A stretch of DNA of 64,000 nucleotides from CAXBBB01 sp963841855 (GTDB lineage: Bacteria; Bacteroidota; Rhodothermia; Rhodothermales; BA12). The position numbers were made by a program, and so were the translations under genes. Below the pieces are notes generated by a model that worked only from the letters and a program-made list of their open reading frames with translations, ran no database searches and was not told where the DNA came from. The stretch covers positions 310,001 through 374,000 of the forward strand of contig CAWJEJ010000004.1 in the NCBI GenBank assembly GCA_963841855.1, given 5' to 3'. Shown here one piece after another: positions 1-9,769 of this stretch (positions within the stretch are counted from its first letter, which is position 1; each line of letters opens with the position of its first letter).

Positions 1-276
1 CAACAGTTGGTTGTCGCGGTTGAACTTGAGCACCCGGTTGGCACCGATCAGCGACAGATACCAGAACTCACCTTCGGGCTCGACGGCGACGTGGTGCGGT
101 TTGGCATTCGCTCCAAACCCGAGTGCCGCTACGTCGACCGTATCGACCGGCTCGAACGTTTCGGTATCGAATACCGTCACGAGCGCGGCATCCTGACTGC
201 ACACGTAGATATAATCGGGCGATGGCTGAGCCGCTAGTGGAGTGGCAAAGAGGAAGAGTAGAAACAGATAGCGCAT
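1..276 (-). CDS. Secreted beta-propeller (YVTN-type) protein, N-terminal part
   Basis: Reading from the ATG at 276 to the window edge gives 92 residues with no stop. It opens with a signal peptide (MRYLFLLFLFATPLAAQ) and continues with propeller-like strands such as DYIYVCSQDAALVTVFDTE and a KPHHVAVEPEGEFWYLSLIG segment typical of seven-bladed YVTN/SMP-30-like surface propellers. The rest of the gene lies outside the window. It follows the choice-of-anchor B gene on the same strand with about 140 bp between them, so it may be the second gene of a pair of exported propellers. Exact function cannot be stated from this fragment. Confidence 0.75.
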   Translation of the reverse strand, partial: MRYLFLLFLFATPLAAQPSPDYIYVCSQDAALVTVFDTETFEPVDTVDVAALGFGANAKPHHVAVEPEGEFWYLSLIGANRVLKFNRDNQLL

Positions 277-419
277 AGCAGAAGGGGTGCCGCGGTGTGG
301 AGCTTGTGACAGGTTTACAAATCAGAGATCGCCACGACGCCTGTCGCGGCGGCTGAACAAAAAGCGAAGCGGGCAGACATCTCTCGACATCCACCCGCTC
401 TGAACGCATAAACCGAGGC

Positions 420-2774
420 TTACAGTGCAGCGTCCGACTTTCTGAGTACGAACAAGCCCTCGCCGATCGACGAGACGACGACGATGCCGCTCTTGAAGAA
501 CGGGTAGTTGCTCCACGTGCCGGTGAAACCAGGGCTCTCCTCGACGACGGGTGTCGTATCGAAGTGAGCGACTTCGCGCGGGTTTGCCGGATCGGTGATG
601 TCGTGGATGCGCAGGCCACTAGCATAGTTGGCCATGTAGATCAGGTTGTCGCGGACGTAGAGGTTGTGGTCGATGCTCTTCGTTCCGTACGTGTACTCCT
701 GCACCAACTGCGGATCGTCCAGATCGGACACGTCCCATACGAGCGTGCGCGTCTCCTCGGTCTGGCCGCCTAGTTCGTCCAACTCATCGTTGACATAGTG
801 GAAGCGGTGATCCTCACTCAGCCAACCCTGATGAGTGTACGCGACGCGCGGGTACTCGGCGATCGAAAGCGTCTGAGGATTGGCTGGATCGGTCACGTCA
901 GCGATGGCGAGAGCGGTTTCGTTTGAAGCGAAGCACACCTCCTTGCCGACGTACTGCGTGTCCGGGCCGCTATACGTGACACACTGCGCATCGTGCGTGT
1001 ACCCCGTGCCGCGACGTCCGGTCTGCTCTTCTGCATAGCAGCCGACAAACGTCGGATTGGTGGGCGTCGTCAGATCGACCATATGGAGGCCGCCTCCGCA
1101 CGACTCGCCTCCATCGCCCGCACCGACGATGAAGCCCATGCCCGTGTCCTCGTTGATCACCATGTTGTGCGCACTCGCGACGTTGGTGTAGAGAAACGTC
1201 GGTTCGAGTTGCATGATTTCACCGCTGAAGTCGCGCAGCAGCGTCAGGTCGAGAACCTGCATACCGTGATTGCCGGATCCATCTGCGGTGATGTAAGCGT
1301 GATCCTTGTAGACTTTGATGTCGCGCCACGAAGCCGCGTTGGCGCCGGGTGTCATAGGAAGGTTGGCTACGACGACCGGGTTACCCGCGTTCGACACGTC
1401 GACCGCTGACATGCCCTCCATGCGTCCGACCAGGGCGTACTCCTTGCCGCTTTGCGGGTCTGTCCAGCCCCAGATGTCATTGAGGCGTGCGCCGCGGAGA
1501 CCGCCCAGTTCGCTGATCGGCAGGAAGGAGACCATATCGACACCTTTGCAATCAAATCCGGCAGCGTCGCCGTCTTCGCAGCGAACGGGTTCGCCTACGC
1601 TGCGGGCCAGTCCCATCGCGTTGGGATAGACCGGCGACTGAGCGACGTACGCATCTCCGTCCATACCAAACGGCACGATCAAACCCGAACCGAAGTCGGC
1701 ACCGGGCGCTCCGGCTACGACTACGCGGTCAGTAGCTGCGACAGCATTGCCCGTAAACGAGCGGCTCATCCCAGCGGTCGCGCGCTGCGCTTGCATCCAG
1801 CCTGAGGCCGATGGGGCGAAGTGATAGATCGCGCCGATGCCGCGCTCGGCAGCAGGAGCGCCGACCCACATCGTACCGGCTGGCGTAAAGGTGAGACTGC
1901 TACCGAAACGCTGGGACGGGACAGGCTCGTCGGGCGTAACGACCGCCGACTCGCTGAGCATACCGTCGCTGCCGAGCGCGTAGAGCTTGACGGCTCCCGC
2001 GCGCCCATCGGCCGAGGGTGCGCCAGCAGCCAGTCCTCCCTCGTAGAACGCCAAGACCTGGCCTAAGCCGTCGCCTTCTAGACCAGCAACAGCCTGGACG
2101 AGCGTCCAGCCCGCTTGCGTGTCGCGGTAGACGTAGAGCATACCGCCCATGCCTGCGCGCGGCGAGCCGATGACGACGTAATCGCCGTTGGTGGCTACGG
2201 AGGTTCCGAACCGGCCTTCGCCGATTTCGCCGTCCGCCGACGGCATCACGACAGGCGCGCCGACGAGCGCTTCGAGCCTAAAGCCCTCGCCCGTGTCGCG
2301 GTAGATGTACGCAGCACCCTGCCCGCTCTGCTGCATTGGCGCGCCGACGACGGCGAGGTTACCGCCCAGGGCAACGGACGACCCAAAGCCGCTGGCCTTG
2401 TTGGCCGTGTTGACGCCCAAACGAGCCGCTTCTACTAAGACGCCGCTCGCATCGCGCCTCATCACGAAGGCCGCACCGGCTTCATCGGTGGCCGAGGGCG
2501 AGCCGATCAAGACTGCATCGTCCGCAACGGCAATCGAGGCACCAAATCCGTCGGCGTTACGTCCATCGGGCGCCAGGATCGTGCGCTGCACGCGGAGCAC
2601 GCCGTCAGGACCTGCCTGGTAAGCGTGGACAGATCCGGGCTGGTACGAGCCGCCCGCCTCGCCGACGTAGATCGTCTGCCCATCGGAGACGATTGCGCCG
2701 CCGAAGCCGGTCTGCGTTTGAGCGAAAGCCGCAGGCACGGCAAACAAGAGAAGGAGCGGTAGTAGTCGTCTCAT
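420..2774 (-). CDS. Choice-of-anchor B family secreted protein with FG-GAP and LVIVD repeats
   Basis: About 784 residues. The start at 2774 is preferred because MRRLLPLLLLFAVPAAFAQ is a clean signal peptide; an ATG seven codons upstream (2795) adds nothing recognisable. Residues ~20-370 hold repeated FG-GAP/integrin-alpha-like units (FGGAIVSDG, GFGASIAVADDAVLIGSP, FGSSVALGGNLAVVGAP, FGTSVATNGDYVVIGSP). The C-terminal half carries LVIVD-type repeats (MEGMSAVDVSNAGNPVVVAN, ANPQTLSIAEYP, GLRIHDITDPANPREVAHF), the layout of the choice-of-anchor B family. No T9SS sorting domain ends it (last residues FVLRKSDAAL), so the anchoring route is unclear. Probably an extracellular or surface propeller; substrate unknown. 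Confidence 0.8.
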   Translation of the reverse strand: MRRLLPLLLLFAVPAAFAQTQTGFGGAIVSDGQTIYVGEAGGSYQPGSVHAYQAGPDGVLRVQRTILAPDGRNADGFGASIAVADDAVLIGSPSATDEAGAAFVMRRDASGVLVEAARLGVNTANKASGFGSSVALGGNLAVVGAPMQQSGQGAAYIYRDTGEGFRLEALVGAPVVMPSADGEIGEGRFGTSVATNGDYVVIGSPRAGMGGMLYVYRDTQAGWTLVQAVAGLEGDGLGQVLAFYEGGLAAGAPSADGRAGAVKLYALGSDGMLSESAVVTPDEPVPSQRFGSSLTFTPAGTMWVGAPAAERGIGAIYHFAPSASGWMQAQRATAGMSRSFTGNAVAATDRVVVAGAPGADFGSGLIVPFGMDGDAYVAQSPVYPNAMGLARSVGEPVRCEDGDAAGFDCKGVDMVSFLPISELGGLRGARLNDIWGWTDPQSGKEYALVGRMEGMSAVDVSNAGNPVVVANLPMTPGANAASWRDIKVYKDHAYITADGSGNHGMQVLDLTLLRDFSGEIMQLEPTFLYTNVASAHNMVINEDTGMGFIVGAGDGGESCGGGLHMVDLTTPTNPTFVGCYAEEQTGRRGTGYTHDAQCVTYSGPDTQYVGKEVCFASNETALAIADVTDPANPQTLSIAEYPRVAYTHQGWLSEDHRFHYVNDELDELGGQTEETRTLVWDVSDLDDPQLVQEYTYGTKSIDHNLYVRDNLIYMANYASGLRIHDITDPANPREVAHFDTTPVVEESPGFTGTWSNYPFFKSGIVVVSSIGEGLFVLRKSDAAL

Positions 2775-2924
2775 CGAGAAGGGAGTGGAGAACATGGTAG
2801 CGTTTTTTTAACGCGGTCCCCTGTCTCTGTTCCGCTCAGCCAGCCACTTTTGCCCCGTCAGCGCAAAGCCCGCAGACGACTCAGGCCTAGTCCGCACTGA
2901 CAATCAGAGAGGAAAGTTGCTGCG

Positions 2925-3050
2925 CGTGCGACTGAGCCGCCCGAACCGAAAGGAGGTCACGAAGTGAGCAGATGGGGTACAACCCCGGCGATGCCGGACA
3001 GCGAAGCGAGAGGCGCAGGCGCGCCGCAAGAGCAATCTGAACCGGACCTC
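2925..3050. other. Hairpin-rich intergenic stretch between rodA and the anchor-B gene
   Basis: The 305-bp gap 2775-3079 has no gene. Within it several short perfect hairpins follow one another: CC-GAAA-GG, TCAC-GAA-GTGA, GGGG-TACAA-CCCC, CCGGC-GAT-GCCGG. Such strings of GNA-loop mini-hairpins may be an intergenic repeat or a structured RNA. I compared it by eye with rnpB, tmRNA, SRP RNA, 6S and the common riboswitches and found no match beyond a short GAGGAAAGT string. The promoter of the anchor-B gene must also lie in this gap. Confidence 0.3.
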
Positions 3051-3079
3051 AAAGCGGCCTAGATATCCGAGACCAACAA

Positions 3080-4339
3080 TCAGTACCCGTAGATGGAAAA
3101 GTCATCTCGGCGCAGGTAGAGTGCCAGCACGACGCCGATCATGATCGAGTTGGCGAGCAGCGCGGACCCCCCATAACTGATAAACGGCAAGGGGATACCG
3201 ATAACGGGCAGCAAGCCTGTCACCATGCCCAGGTTGACGAACAAGTGGATCAGAAATACGCCCGCGGCCCCCGCCGCCATCATCGACGCGATCGGGTGCT
3301 TGACGCGCGTGCCCAGCTGGACGAGTCGTATCAGCAGAAAGCCGTAGAGAAACAGCACGACCACTCCTCCGACGAAGCCGAACTCCTCGCCGATGATCGA
3401 AAACACGAAGTCGGTCGACTGCTCGGGGATGTAAGCACCCTGCGTCTGCGTGCCCTCCATGAAGCCTTTGCCCAGGATGCCGCCCGATCCGATCGCCGCC
3501 TTTGACTGCACCAAGTGATATCCAACACCGGTTCTAAACTCCTCGGCTTCCGGATTGGTGAACGACACGATGCGCGCTACCTGGTGCGGCTGCAATTGCG
3601 AAATCGCCAGCCCGGCCACGCCGATCGTTCCCAACGTGAACACGGCCGCGACGGCCATGGCCCACTTGCGCCGCGTCACGACGAAGATGCCCAGCGTGAA
3701 CACGATAGCGAATCCAATAGCAATCGGCGGATTGACGACGGCGAAGTAGCCAGCGATCGCGGGTGAGAGCATCAGCGCGAGGATGTAGAGAGGAAGTCCG
3801 CTCCAAAACAGCATGATCGGAATCAGGCCCAAGAAGACGAGAGCGGTGCCCGTATCGTTTTGCAGCAGGAGCAGGACAGCGGGTAGCAAGAGCAGCAGCG
3901 TCGCACCGGCACCATAGCGGATCACGCCGCTGTTGGGACGCCTGAGCGCCAGCAGCGCTGCAACGGCGAGGACAGTACCGACCTTGGCGAATTCGCCCGT
4001 CTGGATGCGAATACCGCCGCCCAGGTCGAGCCAGCTGGTCGCTCCGTTGACCTCAGTTCCGAAGACGATCGTCGCCGCCAGCAATCCCAACGAGCCGATG
4101 TAGGCCGGAAACGCAACGCCTTGATAAAACCGCGTCGGCAGGATCAGGCACAGGAAGATGACGAACAGGCTGATGCCCCCCCACATCAGTTGCCGGTCGA
4201 AGTTTTGCTTGGCCGTCGTCGGCAGATATTCGGCGGCTGGGCCGTGCGTGGTTGAGTAGATGGCAACCAGGCCTACCGCCATCAGTCCAAACCAGCCCAA
4301 GAGGACACCGTAGTCGAGCTTGCTTAGCCAGGAGCGCAT
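3080..4339 (-). CDS. rodA: Rod shape-determining lipid II polymerase RodA
   Basis: A 419-residue polytopic SEDS-family membrane protein (FtsW/RodA/SpoVE). It polymerises lipid II into glycan strands for side-wall growth with its partner PBP2, encoded just upstream (77 bp gap, same strand). Around ten membrane segments are visible, starting MRSWLSKLDYGVLLGWFGLM. Conserved SEDS segments include STDFVFSIIGEEFGFVGG and, near the end, GLLPVIGIPLPFISYGGSAL, the family signature. Length is slightly above the usual ~370-400. RodA rather than FtsW is chosen because of the adjacent PBP2 gene. Confidence 0.93.
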   Translation of the reverse strand: MRSWLSKLDYGVLLGWFGLMAVGLVAIYSTTHGPAAEYLPTTAKQNFDRQLMWGGISLFVIFLCLILPTRFYQGVAFPAYIGSLGLLAATIVFGTEVNGATSWLDLGGGIRIQTGEFAKVGTVLAVAALLALRRPNSGVIRYGAGATLLLLLPAVLLLLQNDTGTALVFLGLIPIMLFWSGLPLYILALMLSPAIAGYFAVVNPPIAIGFAIVFTLGIFVVTRRKWAMAVAAVFTLGTIGVAGLAISQLQPHQVARIVSFTNPEAEEFRTGVGYHLVQSKAAIGSGGILGKGFMEGTQTQGAYIPEQSTDFVFSIIGEEFGFVGGVVVLFLYGFLLIRLVQLGTRVKHPIASMMAAGAAGVFLIHLFVNLGMVTGLLPVIGIPLPFISYGGSALLANSIMIGVVLALYLRRDDFSIYGY

Positions 4340-4416
4340 AAATCGTGTATCGAAGAGACGAAGCGAGAGTCGCCTGTGGGTAGAGAAAACTCAGACTCAG
4401 GTAGATCGACCCGAGT

Positions 4417-6300
4417 TTAGTTGTCGATGACTTGGCTTGCCACGTTGCGGACGCGCGCGGCCAGAGCGTTGCGCTCGGGCGCGATGCCTCCGTTGAGATA
4501 CTGCTCGGCCATCAGCGAAGCGATGGGGGCCGCCGCCGTCGAGCCGTACCCGGCGTTCTCGACTTGCACGGCGATAGCGATCTGCGGGTTGTCGTACGGG
4601 GCGAACATGATGAAGACCGAGTTGTCCTTACGCCCCTTGCCATCTTGGGCCGTTCCCGTCTTACCGCCCGACGTAATGCCAGGGATCTGCACGCCGCGCC
4701 CTGTACCCGCTTCCATCACCAAGCGCATACCGTTGCGAACCGTTTCGAAATGCTCGGCGGCGATCGGAATTTCGAACGGAGCAGGAAGCGACGGCCGCAC
4801 CGTCTCGCCAGTCTCTGGGTGCCGCATCTCCTTGATTAGGTGCGGTGAGTAGCGCAGCCCACCGTTAGCGACGGCCGACGTATAAAGCGCCAGTTCGAGC
4901 GGCGTGTTCTCCACATCGCCCTGTCCGATGCCCATGTTCATCCACGACAGGTTCCAATAGTCGCCGAACTTGTCGGCGAAGTAGGCGCTGTCGGCGATGA
5001 GGCCGGGGCGCTGATCCTGAACGTCAGTCGTGATGCGCGTGCCCATCCCAAAGTAGTTGGCATACCGCTGAAACGTGTTGACACCATGAGCGACAGCCAC
5101 TTCGTCGCGCGGGCTGCTGCCGCCGATACGCAGCATCATCTCGAAGAAGTACGTATTGCAACTGCGCTGGATGGCTTCCTCGCTCGCAATGCGTCCGTGG
5201 ACGTGCATGCAGCGGAAGAAGCGTCCTCCACCAAGGGGATGGCCGCCGCCGCACGTGACCGTTTCGTTCTTGCCGATCACCCCCTCGTTGAGCGCCATCA
5301 GCGTCATGAACGGTTTCCACGTGCTGCCCGGCACCTGCCGCGACTGCGTCGCACGGTTATACATAGGCTTGACCGGGTTTCGCAGCATGTAATCCACTTC
5401 TGCCTGCGTTTTACGACGGGTGAAGAACGTCAGATCGAAGTCGGGCGCGCTGACGAGGGAGATGATCTCGCCTGTATTGGGATCGATCGCTACGGCTCCG
5501 CCCCGCTTGTTGACGAACAGGCTTTCGGCGAGCGCTTGCACGCGGCTGTCGATCGCTAGGTGTAAGTCGAAACCTGACAGGGGAGGCGAGTCGTCGCGTC
5601 CATCGTCGTATTTGCCGATGTTCAGCCCGCGCGCGTTGACCAGTTCCCAGCTTCGGCCCAGCTTCCCCCTCAGATACATCTCGTACATGTTCTCGACACC
5701 GGTGATACCGATCATGTCACCTCTGCGATACCCGTCGTCGTACCGGATGGCGAGTTTGTCCTTGTCGATCTCGCGAATGTATCCCAGCGCGTGGCTTGCG
5801 TGAGCCTGCGTGTGATAGCGACGCGTCTGCTTGATGTCGTAGGTGACACCGGGAAGCTGATACAGGTGCTCCTGCACGCGTCCGAACGCCTCGAATGGTA
5901 CTTCCTCGAACGAGGGCGTCGGGGCGTCGGGGTTGCGCGCTACAGCCGCATCTAGTTTGGCCCAGACCGTGCTGTCGCTCACGGCGAGCAGGCGCGAGAG
6001 CAACTGCACCTTGGCCGGGTCGAAGTCGTAGCGCCCTCCTCCATCGGCGCGCGAGAAGTAGCGCGGTGTGAGCTCGATCGAGTAAACGGGCCGGTTGTCG
6101 ACCATCAAGCGGTTGCGCCGGTCGAAGATGGCGCCGCGCGACGGACGTACCAAGCGCTCGCGGATCGCGTTGTTGCGGCTCTCGTCGGTGTAGCCTTCGG
6201 TGTCGAGCAGCTGCATGAACATCAGACGCCCACCCAAAATCGCCAGGACGACGAGGATGACGGACGTAAAGATGCGGACGCGAAGGCGGTAGTCTTCCAT
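4417..6300 (-). CDS. mrdA: Penicillin-binding protein 2, elongation transpeptidase
   Basis: A 627-residue class B PBP that cross-links peptidoglycan during cell elongation. One N-terminal membrane anchor (FTSVILVVLAILGGRLMFMQ, residues ~10-30) is followed by a dimerisation domain containing the typical RGAIFDRRN segment, then the transpeptidase domain. Catalytic motifs are intact: STWK with the nucleophile at about S326, SCN at about 380-382 and KTGT at about 547. It is first in a two-gene unit with rodA. The usual upstream neighbours mreB, mreC and mreD are not present; instead a divergent gene starts at 6620. Confidence 0.95.
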   Translation of the reverse strand: MEDYRLRVRIFTSVILVVLAILGGRLMFMQLLDTEGYTDESRNNAIRERLVRPSRGAIFDRRNRLMVDNRPVYSIELTPRYFSRADGGGRYDFDPAKVQLLSRLLAVSDSTVWAKLDAAVARNPDAPTPSFEEVPFEAFGRVQEHLYQLPGVTYDIKQTRRYHTQAHASHALGYIREIDKDKLAIRYDDGYRRGDMIGITGVENMYEMYLRGKLGRSWELVNARGLNIGKYDDGRDDSPPLSGFDLHLAIDSRVQALAESLFVNKRGGAVAIDPNTGEIISLVSAPDFDLTFFTRRKTQAEVDYMLRNPVKPMYNRATQSRQVPGSTWKPFMTLMALNEGVIGKNETVTCGGGHPLGGGRFFRCMHVHGRIASEEAIQRSCNTYFFEMMLRIGGSSPRDEVAVAHGVNTFQRYANYFGMGTRITTDVQDQRPGLIADSAYFADKFGDYWNLSWMNMGIGQGDVENTPLELALYTSAVANGGLRYSPHLIKEMRHPETGETVRPSLPAPFEIPIAAEHFETVRNGMRLVMEAGTGRGVQIPGITSGGKTGTAQDGKGRKDNSVFIMFAPYDNPQIAIAVQVENAGYGSTAAAPIASLMAEQYLNGGIAPERNALAARVRNVASQVIDN

Positions 6301-6619
6301 GGGAAACGATGGGGTACGGGCGGAGGCGCGAGGTAGATACTAGAAACGGCACCGGCGCGAGTTTCCATACACCTGGCCCAAGTAGATGCGGTAATGTTGC
6401 AAACGCGGGAGCGCCGATGCGTGCTCCCGGCCCAACTACTTTGTTTTGAAGAGCCTAGGCATCGGCCGAGCGTAGACGAGGGGCACCGGTTCGCCCCCCG
6501 TTTGCGACGATTCGCTCACTTCCCCGTCGTAACGAGAAACGCTTCACTCGCCTCCTTACGTTTCCGACTGGCCCCACTTCCGCTTTTCGTGCTAGGCGGA
6601 GTCCACCTGATCACTGCCC
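6301..6619. other. Divergent intergenic region between mrdA and the metallopeptidase/barrel gene
   Basis: A 319-bp gap that must contain the promoters of mrdA (minus) and of the gene at 6620 (plus). On the minus strand a TTTG (about 6412) precedes a TACTTGG (about 6372), a loose match to the Bacteroidota -33/-7 pair. No RNA gene, repeat or convincing small ORF was seen. Confidence 0.3.
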
Positions 6620-9600
6620 ATGACGCCTTCCGCCCGCCTCGCAGCGCCTGCTCTTGCCCTTCTACTCACCCTAGCACTCGCTCTGCCATCTCTGGCGCAG
6701 GGTTTTGGGCGCAACAAGGTGCAATACGAGAACTTCGAGTTCCGCAGTTTCGACACTCCGCACTTCACGTTCTACTACTATCCCGAAGCCGAGCAGGCCG
6801 TCCAGGACGCGGCGCGCATGGCCGAGCGGTGGTATCAGCGTCATAGCCGCACCTATCTGAACGCCTTCGAGGGGCGTAAGGCGATCATCTTCTACGCGAA
6901 CGATGCCGACTTCCAGCAGACGAACGTCATCCAAGGGCAACTGGGCGAAGGAACGGGCGGCGTGACCGAAGGCCTCAAGCAGCGCGTCGTCATGCCGCTG
7001 ACGGGTAACTACGCCGACACGGACCACGTGCTGGGCCACGAACTCGTTCACTCGTTCCAGTACGACATCGCGCTGAGCAAGCTGGATACGCTGGGCTTCA
7101 ATTTGGGCCTGATGCCGCTGTGGATGATCGAAGGCACCGCCGAGTACCTCAGCGTCGGGCGCCGCGATGCGCACACGGCGATGTGGCTCCGCGACGCCGC
7201 CATGCGCGACGACATTCCGTCGATCAAGGACCTCTCGACCGGACGCTACTTCCCCTACCGCTACGGACAAGCCGTGATGGCCTTTATCGGCGGCACGTAC
7301 GGCGACGCTTCGGTAGCCAACCTCTACCGCATGGCCGGGCGAACAGGCGTCGACTCGGCGTTCGTCTATACGCTAGGCATCACGTCGGACAGCCTGTCGG
7401 CCAACTGGCATCAGGCGGTCAAGGAGGCCTATCTGCCCGAGATGGAAAGCCGCACGCCGCCCGACAGTGCGGGCCGCTTGGTGCTAGCCAAGAGCATGGA
7501 CGGCGGCGACATCAACATCGCCCCAGCACTCTCCCCTGACGGCCGCTACGTGGCGTATCTGAGCGAGCGTGACATGTTCAACATCAACCTGTTCATAGCC
7601 GATGCGGCGACCGGGGAGACGGTCCAGAAGCTGCGCGAGACGGCGGGCGATCCGCACTTCGATGCGATCCGGTTTATCGCCTCGTCGGGCACGTGGAGTC
7701 CGGACGGCAAGAACTTCGCCTTCATCACGTTCGTCGAGGGGGACAACGAGATCTCGATCTACAACGCCGAGCAGCGCAAGATCGAACGCCGGTTTACCGT
7801 CAGCGGCGTCGGCGCGATGTCGAACCCCGCCTGGGGTCCCGACGGACGCACAATCGCGTTCTCAGGCCTGGACGGCGGCGTCAGCGATCTCTACCTGCTC
7901 GACGTAGAGACGAACCAGGTGCAGCAGCTCACAGCCGACCGCTACGCAGACATGCAGCCCACATGGAGCCCCGATGGCGGCACGATCGCGTTCGTGACCG
8001 ACCGCGGCCCAGGCGGCACCAACTTCGAGACGCTCGAGTACGCGTCCGAGCGCATCGCCTTCTACCACTTGGACGGCGACTCGATCAGCGTCCGCGTTCC
8101 CTTCGAGGGCGCGATGCACCACAACGTGCAGTACAGCCCAGACGGCCGGTCGATTTTCTTCATCAGCGATCAGGACGGATTCAAAGACATCTACCGCCAG
8201 GAGCTTGCGAGCGGCGACCTGTTCCGCATCACCAACGTCAAGACCGGCGTCAGCGGCATCACCGCCATGTCGCCCGCGCTGACGGTTTCGCGCGAGACCG
8301 GACGGATGCTCTTCTCAGTCTTTAGCGACAACACGTACAACGTTCACGGCCTCGAAGCCGACGAAACGGTCGGTGAGCCGATTGATCAAGACGCGCTCGT
8401 GCAGACACCGGTCGCCCTCGTTCTTCCACCGGTCGGCGCTGTCAACACCGGCCTTGTCGCCGCTTACATGCGCGATGCGTCGGGCGACCTACCGGACGAT
8501 CTCTCGTTCGACTCGCGTCCCTACAGCGCGCGGCTCAAGCTCGACTGGATCGCCCCGCCGACAGTCGGAGCCGGAGTCGGGTCAGGCCCTTTCGGACGCA
8601 CAGCCATTCAGGGTGGCGTCGCTGCCGGATTCTCCGACGTGCTGGGCAACCACAATCTGGTGCTCGTCGCCCAGGCCAACGGTACGTTCAAGGACATCGG
8701 TGGGCAGGCCGTCTATACCAACCTGCGCAACCGCTACAACTGGGGCGGAGGCATCTCGCATGTCCCCTTCCTGCTGGCGAGCTATCCCCAGACCTTCCTC
8801 AACGACCGAGGCGGATTCGACTACGTTCAGCAGCGCAACCGCGTCTATGTGTCTCAGGCGTCGGGCTTCGCCTCGTATCCGTTCTCGCGGACGCGGCGCA
8901 TCGAAGCTCAGCTGGGTGTGACGCGCTACGGCTTCGACACGGAACTGGAGATCTACAGCTTCAACTCGGCCAACCAGTTCGTCGACCGAGACCGTGAGAA
9001 GGGCATAAGCTGCGACGCAGAGGGCGCCAATCCGCGCACCTGTGAACCCAACGCGATCTACCTCGCTCAGACCGGAGCCGCGTTCGTCGGCGACTATGCC
9101 AACTTCGGCTTTACCTCGCCGATTCAGGGCGGACGCTACCGCTTCGGCGTGACGGGAATCTACGGCACATACAACTTCGCCAGTGTGCTGGCCGATTACC
9201 GCCGCTACTTCTACGCCAAGCCGTTCACGTTTGCCGTGCGCGGTCTGCACAGGGGCAATTATGGCATCGGAGACGATGAGCGAGGCACGCGTATCGGGCA
9301 AGAGTATTTGTACTCGGCCTACTATCCCGGCTTCGTGCGCGGCTACAGCATCGGCTCGATCGATCAGGCCGAGTGTGCTCCGGTCCTCGACGGGAGTGGC
9401 CAGGTCGACAGCTGTCCCGTCTTCAACCGGCTGCTGGGCACGCGGACCGCACTAGCGAGCGCCGAAGTCCGCACGGTCCTGCTGGGTAACAACGACATCG
9501 GCCTGCTCAACTTTCCCTACGTCCCGACCGAGCTAACGCTCTTCGCCGACGCGGGCATGGCGTGGTCACAGGACGCTGGACCGTCGCTCAAGTTCGTCAC

Positions 9601-9769
9601 GGGCGACGAAGCGCGTACCACGACCGAGCGCATCCCTGTCACCAGTGTCGGCGCCTCGACGCGGCTCAACGTGCTGGGCTTCGCCATCGTCGAGATTTTC
9701 TACGCCTACCCATTCCAGCGCCCCGACGAAGGTTGGCACTGGGGCTTCGCGCTCTCGCCGGGTTGGTAG
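6620..9769 (+). CDS. Gluzincin-like peptidase - TolB-type propeller - outer-membrane barrel protein
   Basis: A 1049-residue exported protein (signal peptide LALLLTLALALPSLAQG). Residues ~30-270 resemble the peptidase MA/M1-like zinc protease fold: HELVH with the first histidine at about 140, and a downstream IEGTAEYL supplying the third ligand. Residues ~290-600 contain PD40/WD40-like TolB repeats (ALSPDGRYVAYLSE, TWSPDGKNFAFIT, AWGPDGRTIAFSG, TWSPDGGTIAFVTD, YSPDGRSIFFISD). The last ~400 residues are rich in alternating aromatic strands and end in a barrel-like sequence (GWHWGFALSPGW), suggesting a BamA/surface-antigen-like barrel. A paralogue with the same three parts is at 52066-54963. Likely anchored in the outer membrane; substrate unknown. 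Confidence 0.8.
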   Translation: MTPSARLAAPALALLLTLALALPSLAQGFGRNKVQYENFEFRSFDTPHFTFYYYPEAEQAVQDAARMAERWYQRHSRTYLNAFEGRKAIIFYANDADFQQTNVIQGQLGEGTGGVTEGLKQRVVMPLTGNYADTDHVLGHELVHSFQYDIALSKLDTLGFNLGLMPLWMIEGTAEYLSVGRRDAHTAMWLRDAAMRDDIPSIKDLSTGRYFPYRYGQAVMAFIGGTYGDASVANLYRMAGRTGVDSAFVYTLGITSDSLSANWHQAVKEAYLPEMESRTPPDSAGRLVLAKSMDGGDINIAPALSPDGRYVAYLSERDMFNINLFIADAATGETVQKLRETAGDPHFDAIRFIASSGTWSPDGKNFAFITFVEGDNEISIYNAEQRKIERRFTVSGVGAMSNPAWGPDGRTIAFSGLDGGVSDLYLLDVETNQVQQLTADRYADMQPTWSPDGGTIAFVTDRGPGGTNFETLEYASERIAFYHLDGDSISVRVPFEGAMHHNVQYSPDGRSIFFISDQDGFKDIYRQELASGDLFRITNVKTGVSGITAMSPALTVSRETGRMLFSVFSDNTYNVHGLEADETVGEPIDQDALVQTPVALVLPPVGAVNTGLVAAYMRDASGDLPDDLSFDSRPYSARLKLDWIAPPTVGAGVGSGPFGRTAIQGGVAAGFSDVLGNHNLVLVAQANGTFKDIGGQAVYTNLRNRYNWGGGISHVPFLLASYPQTFLNDRGGFDYVQQRNRVYVSQASGFASYPFSRTRRIEAQLGVTRYGFDTELEIYSFNSANQFVDRDREKGISCDAEGANPRTCEPNAIYLAQTGAAFVGDYANFGFTSPIQGGRYRFGVTGIYGTYNFASVLADYRRYFYAKPFTFAVRGLHRGNYGIGDDERGTRIGQEYLYSAYYPGFVRGYSIGSIDQAECAPVLDGSGQVDSCPVFNRLLGTRTALASAEVRTVLLGNNDIGLLNFPYVPTELTLFADAGMAWSQDAGPSLKFVTGDEARTTTERIPVTSVGASTRLNVLGFAIVEIFYAYPFQRPDEGWHWGFALSPGW

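Noticed and set aside
2925..3050. RNase P RNA, tmRNA or SRP RNA
   Set aside because: Only GAGGAAAGT resembles the RNase P start; the other conserved regions of these RNAs are missing on both strands.
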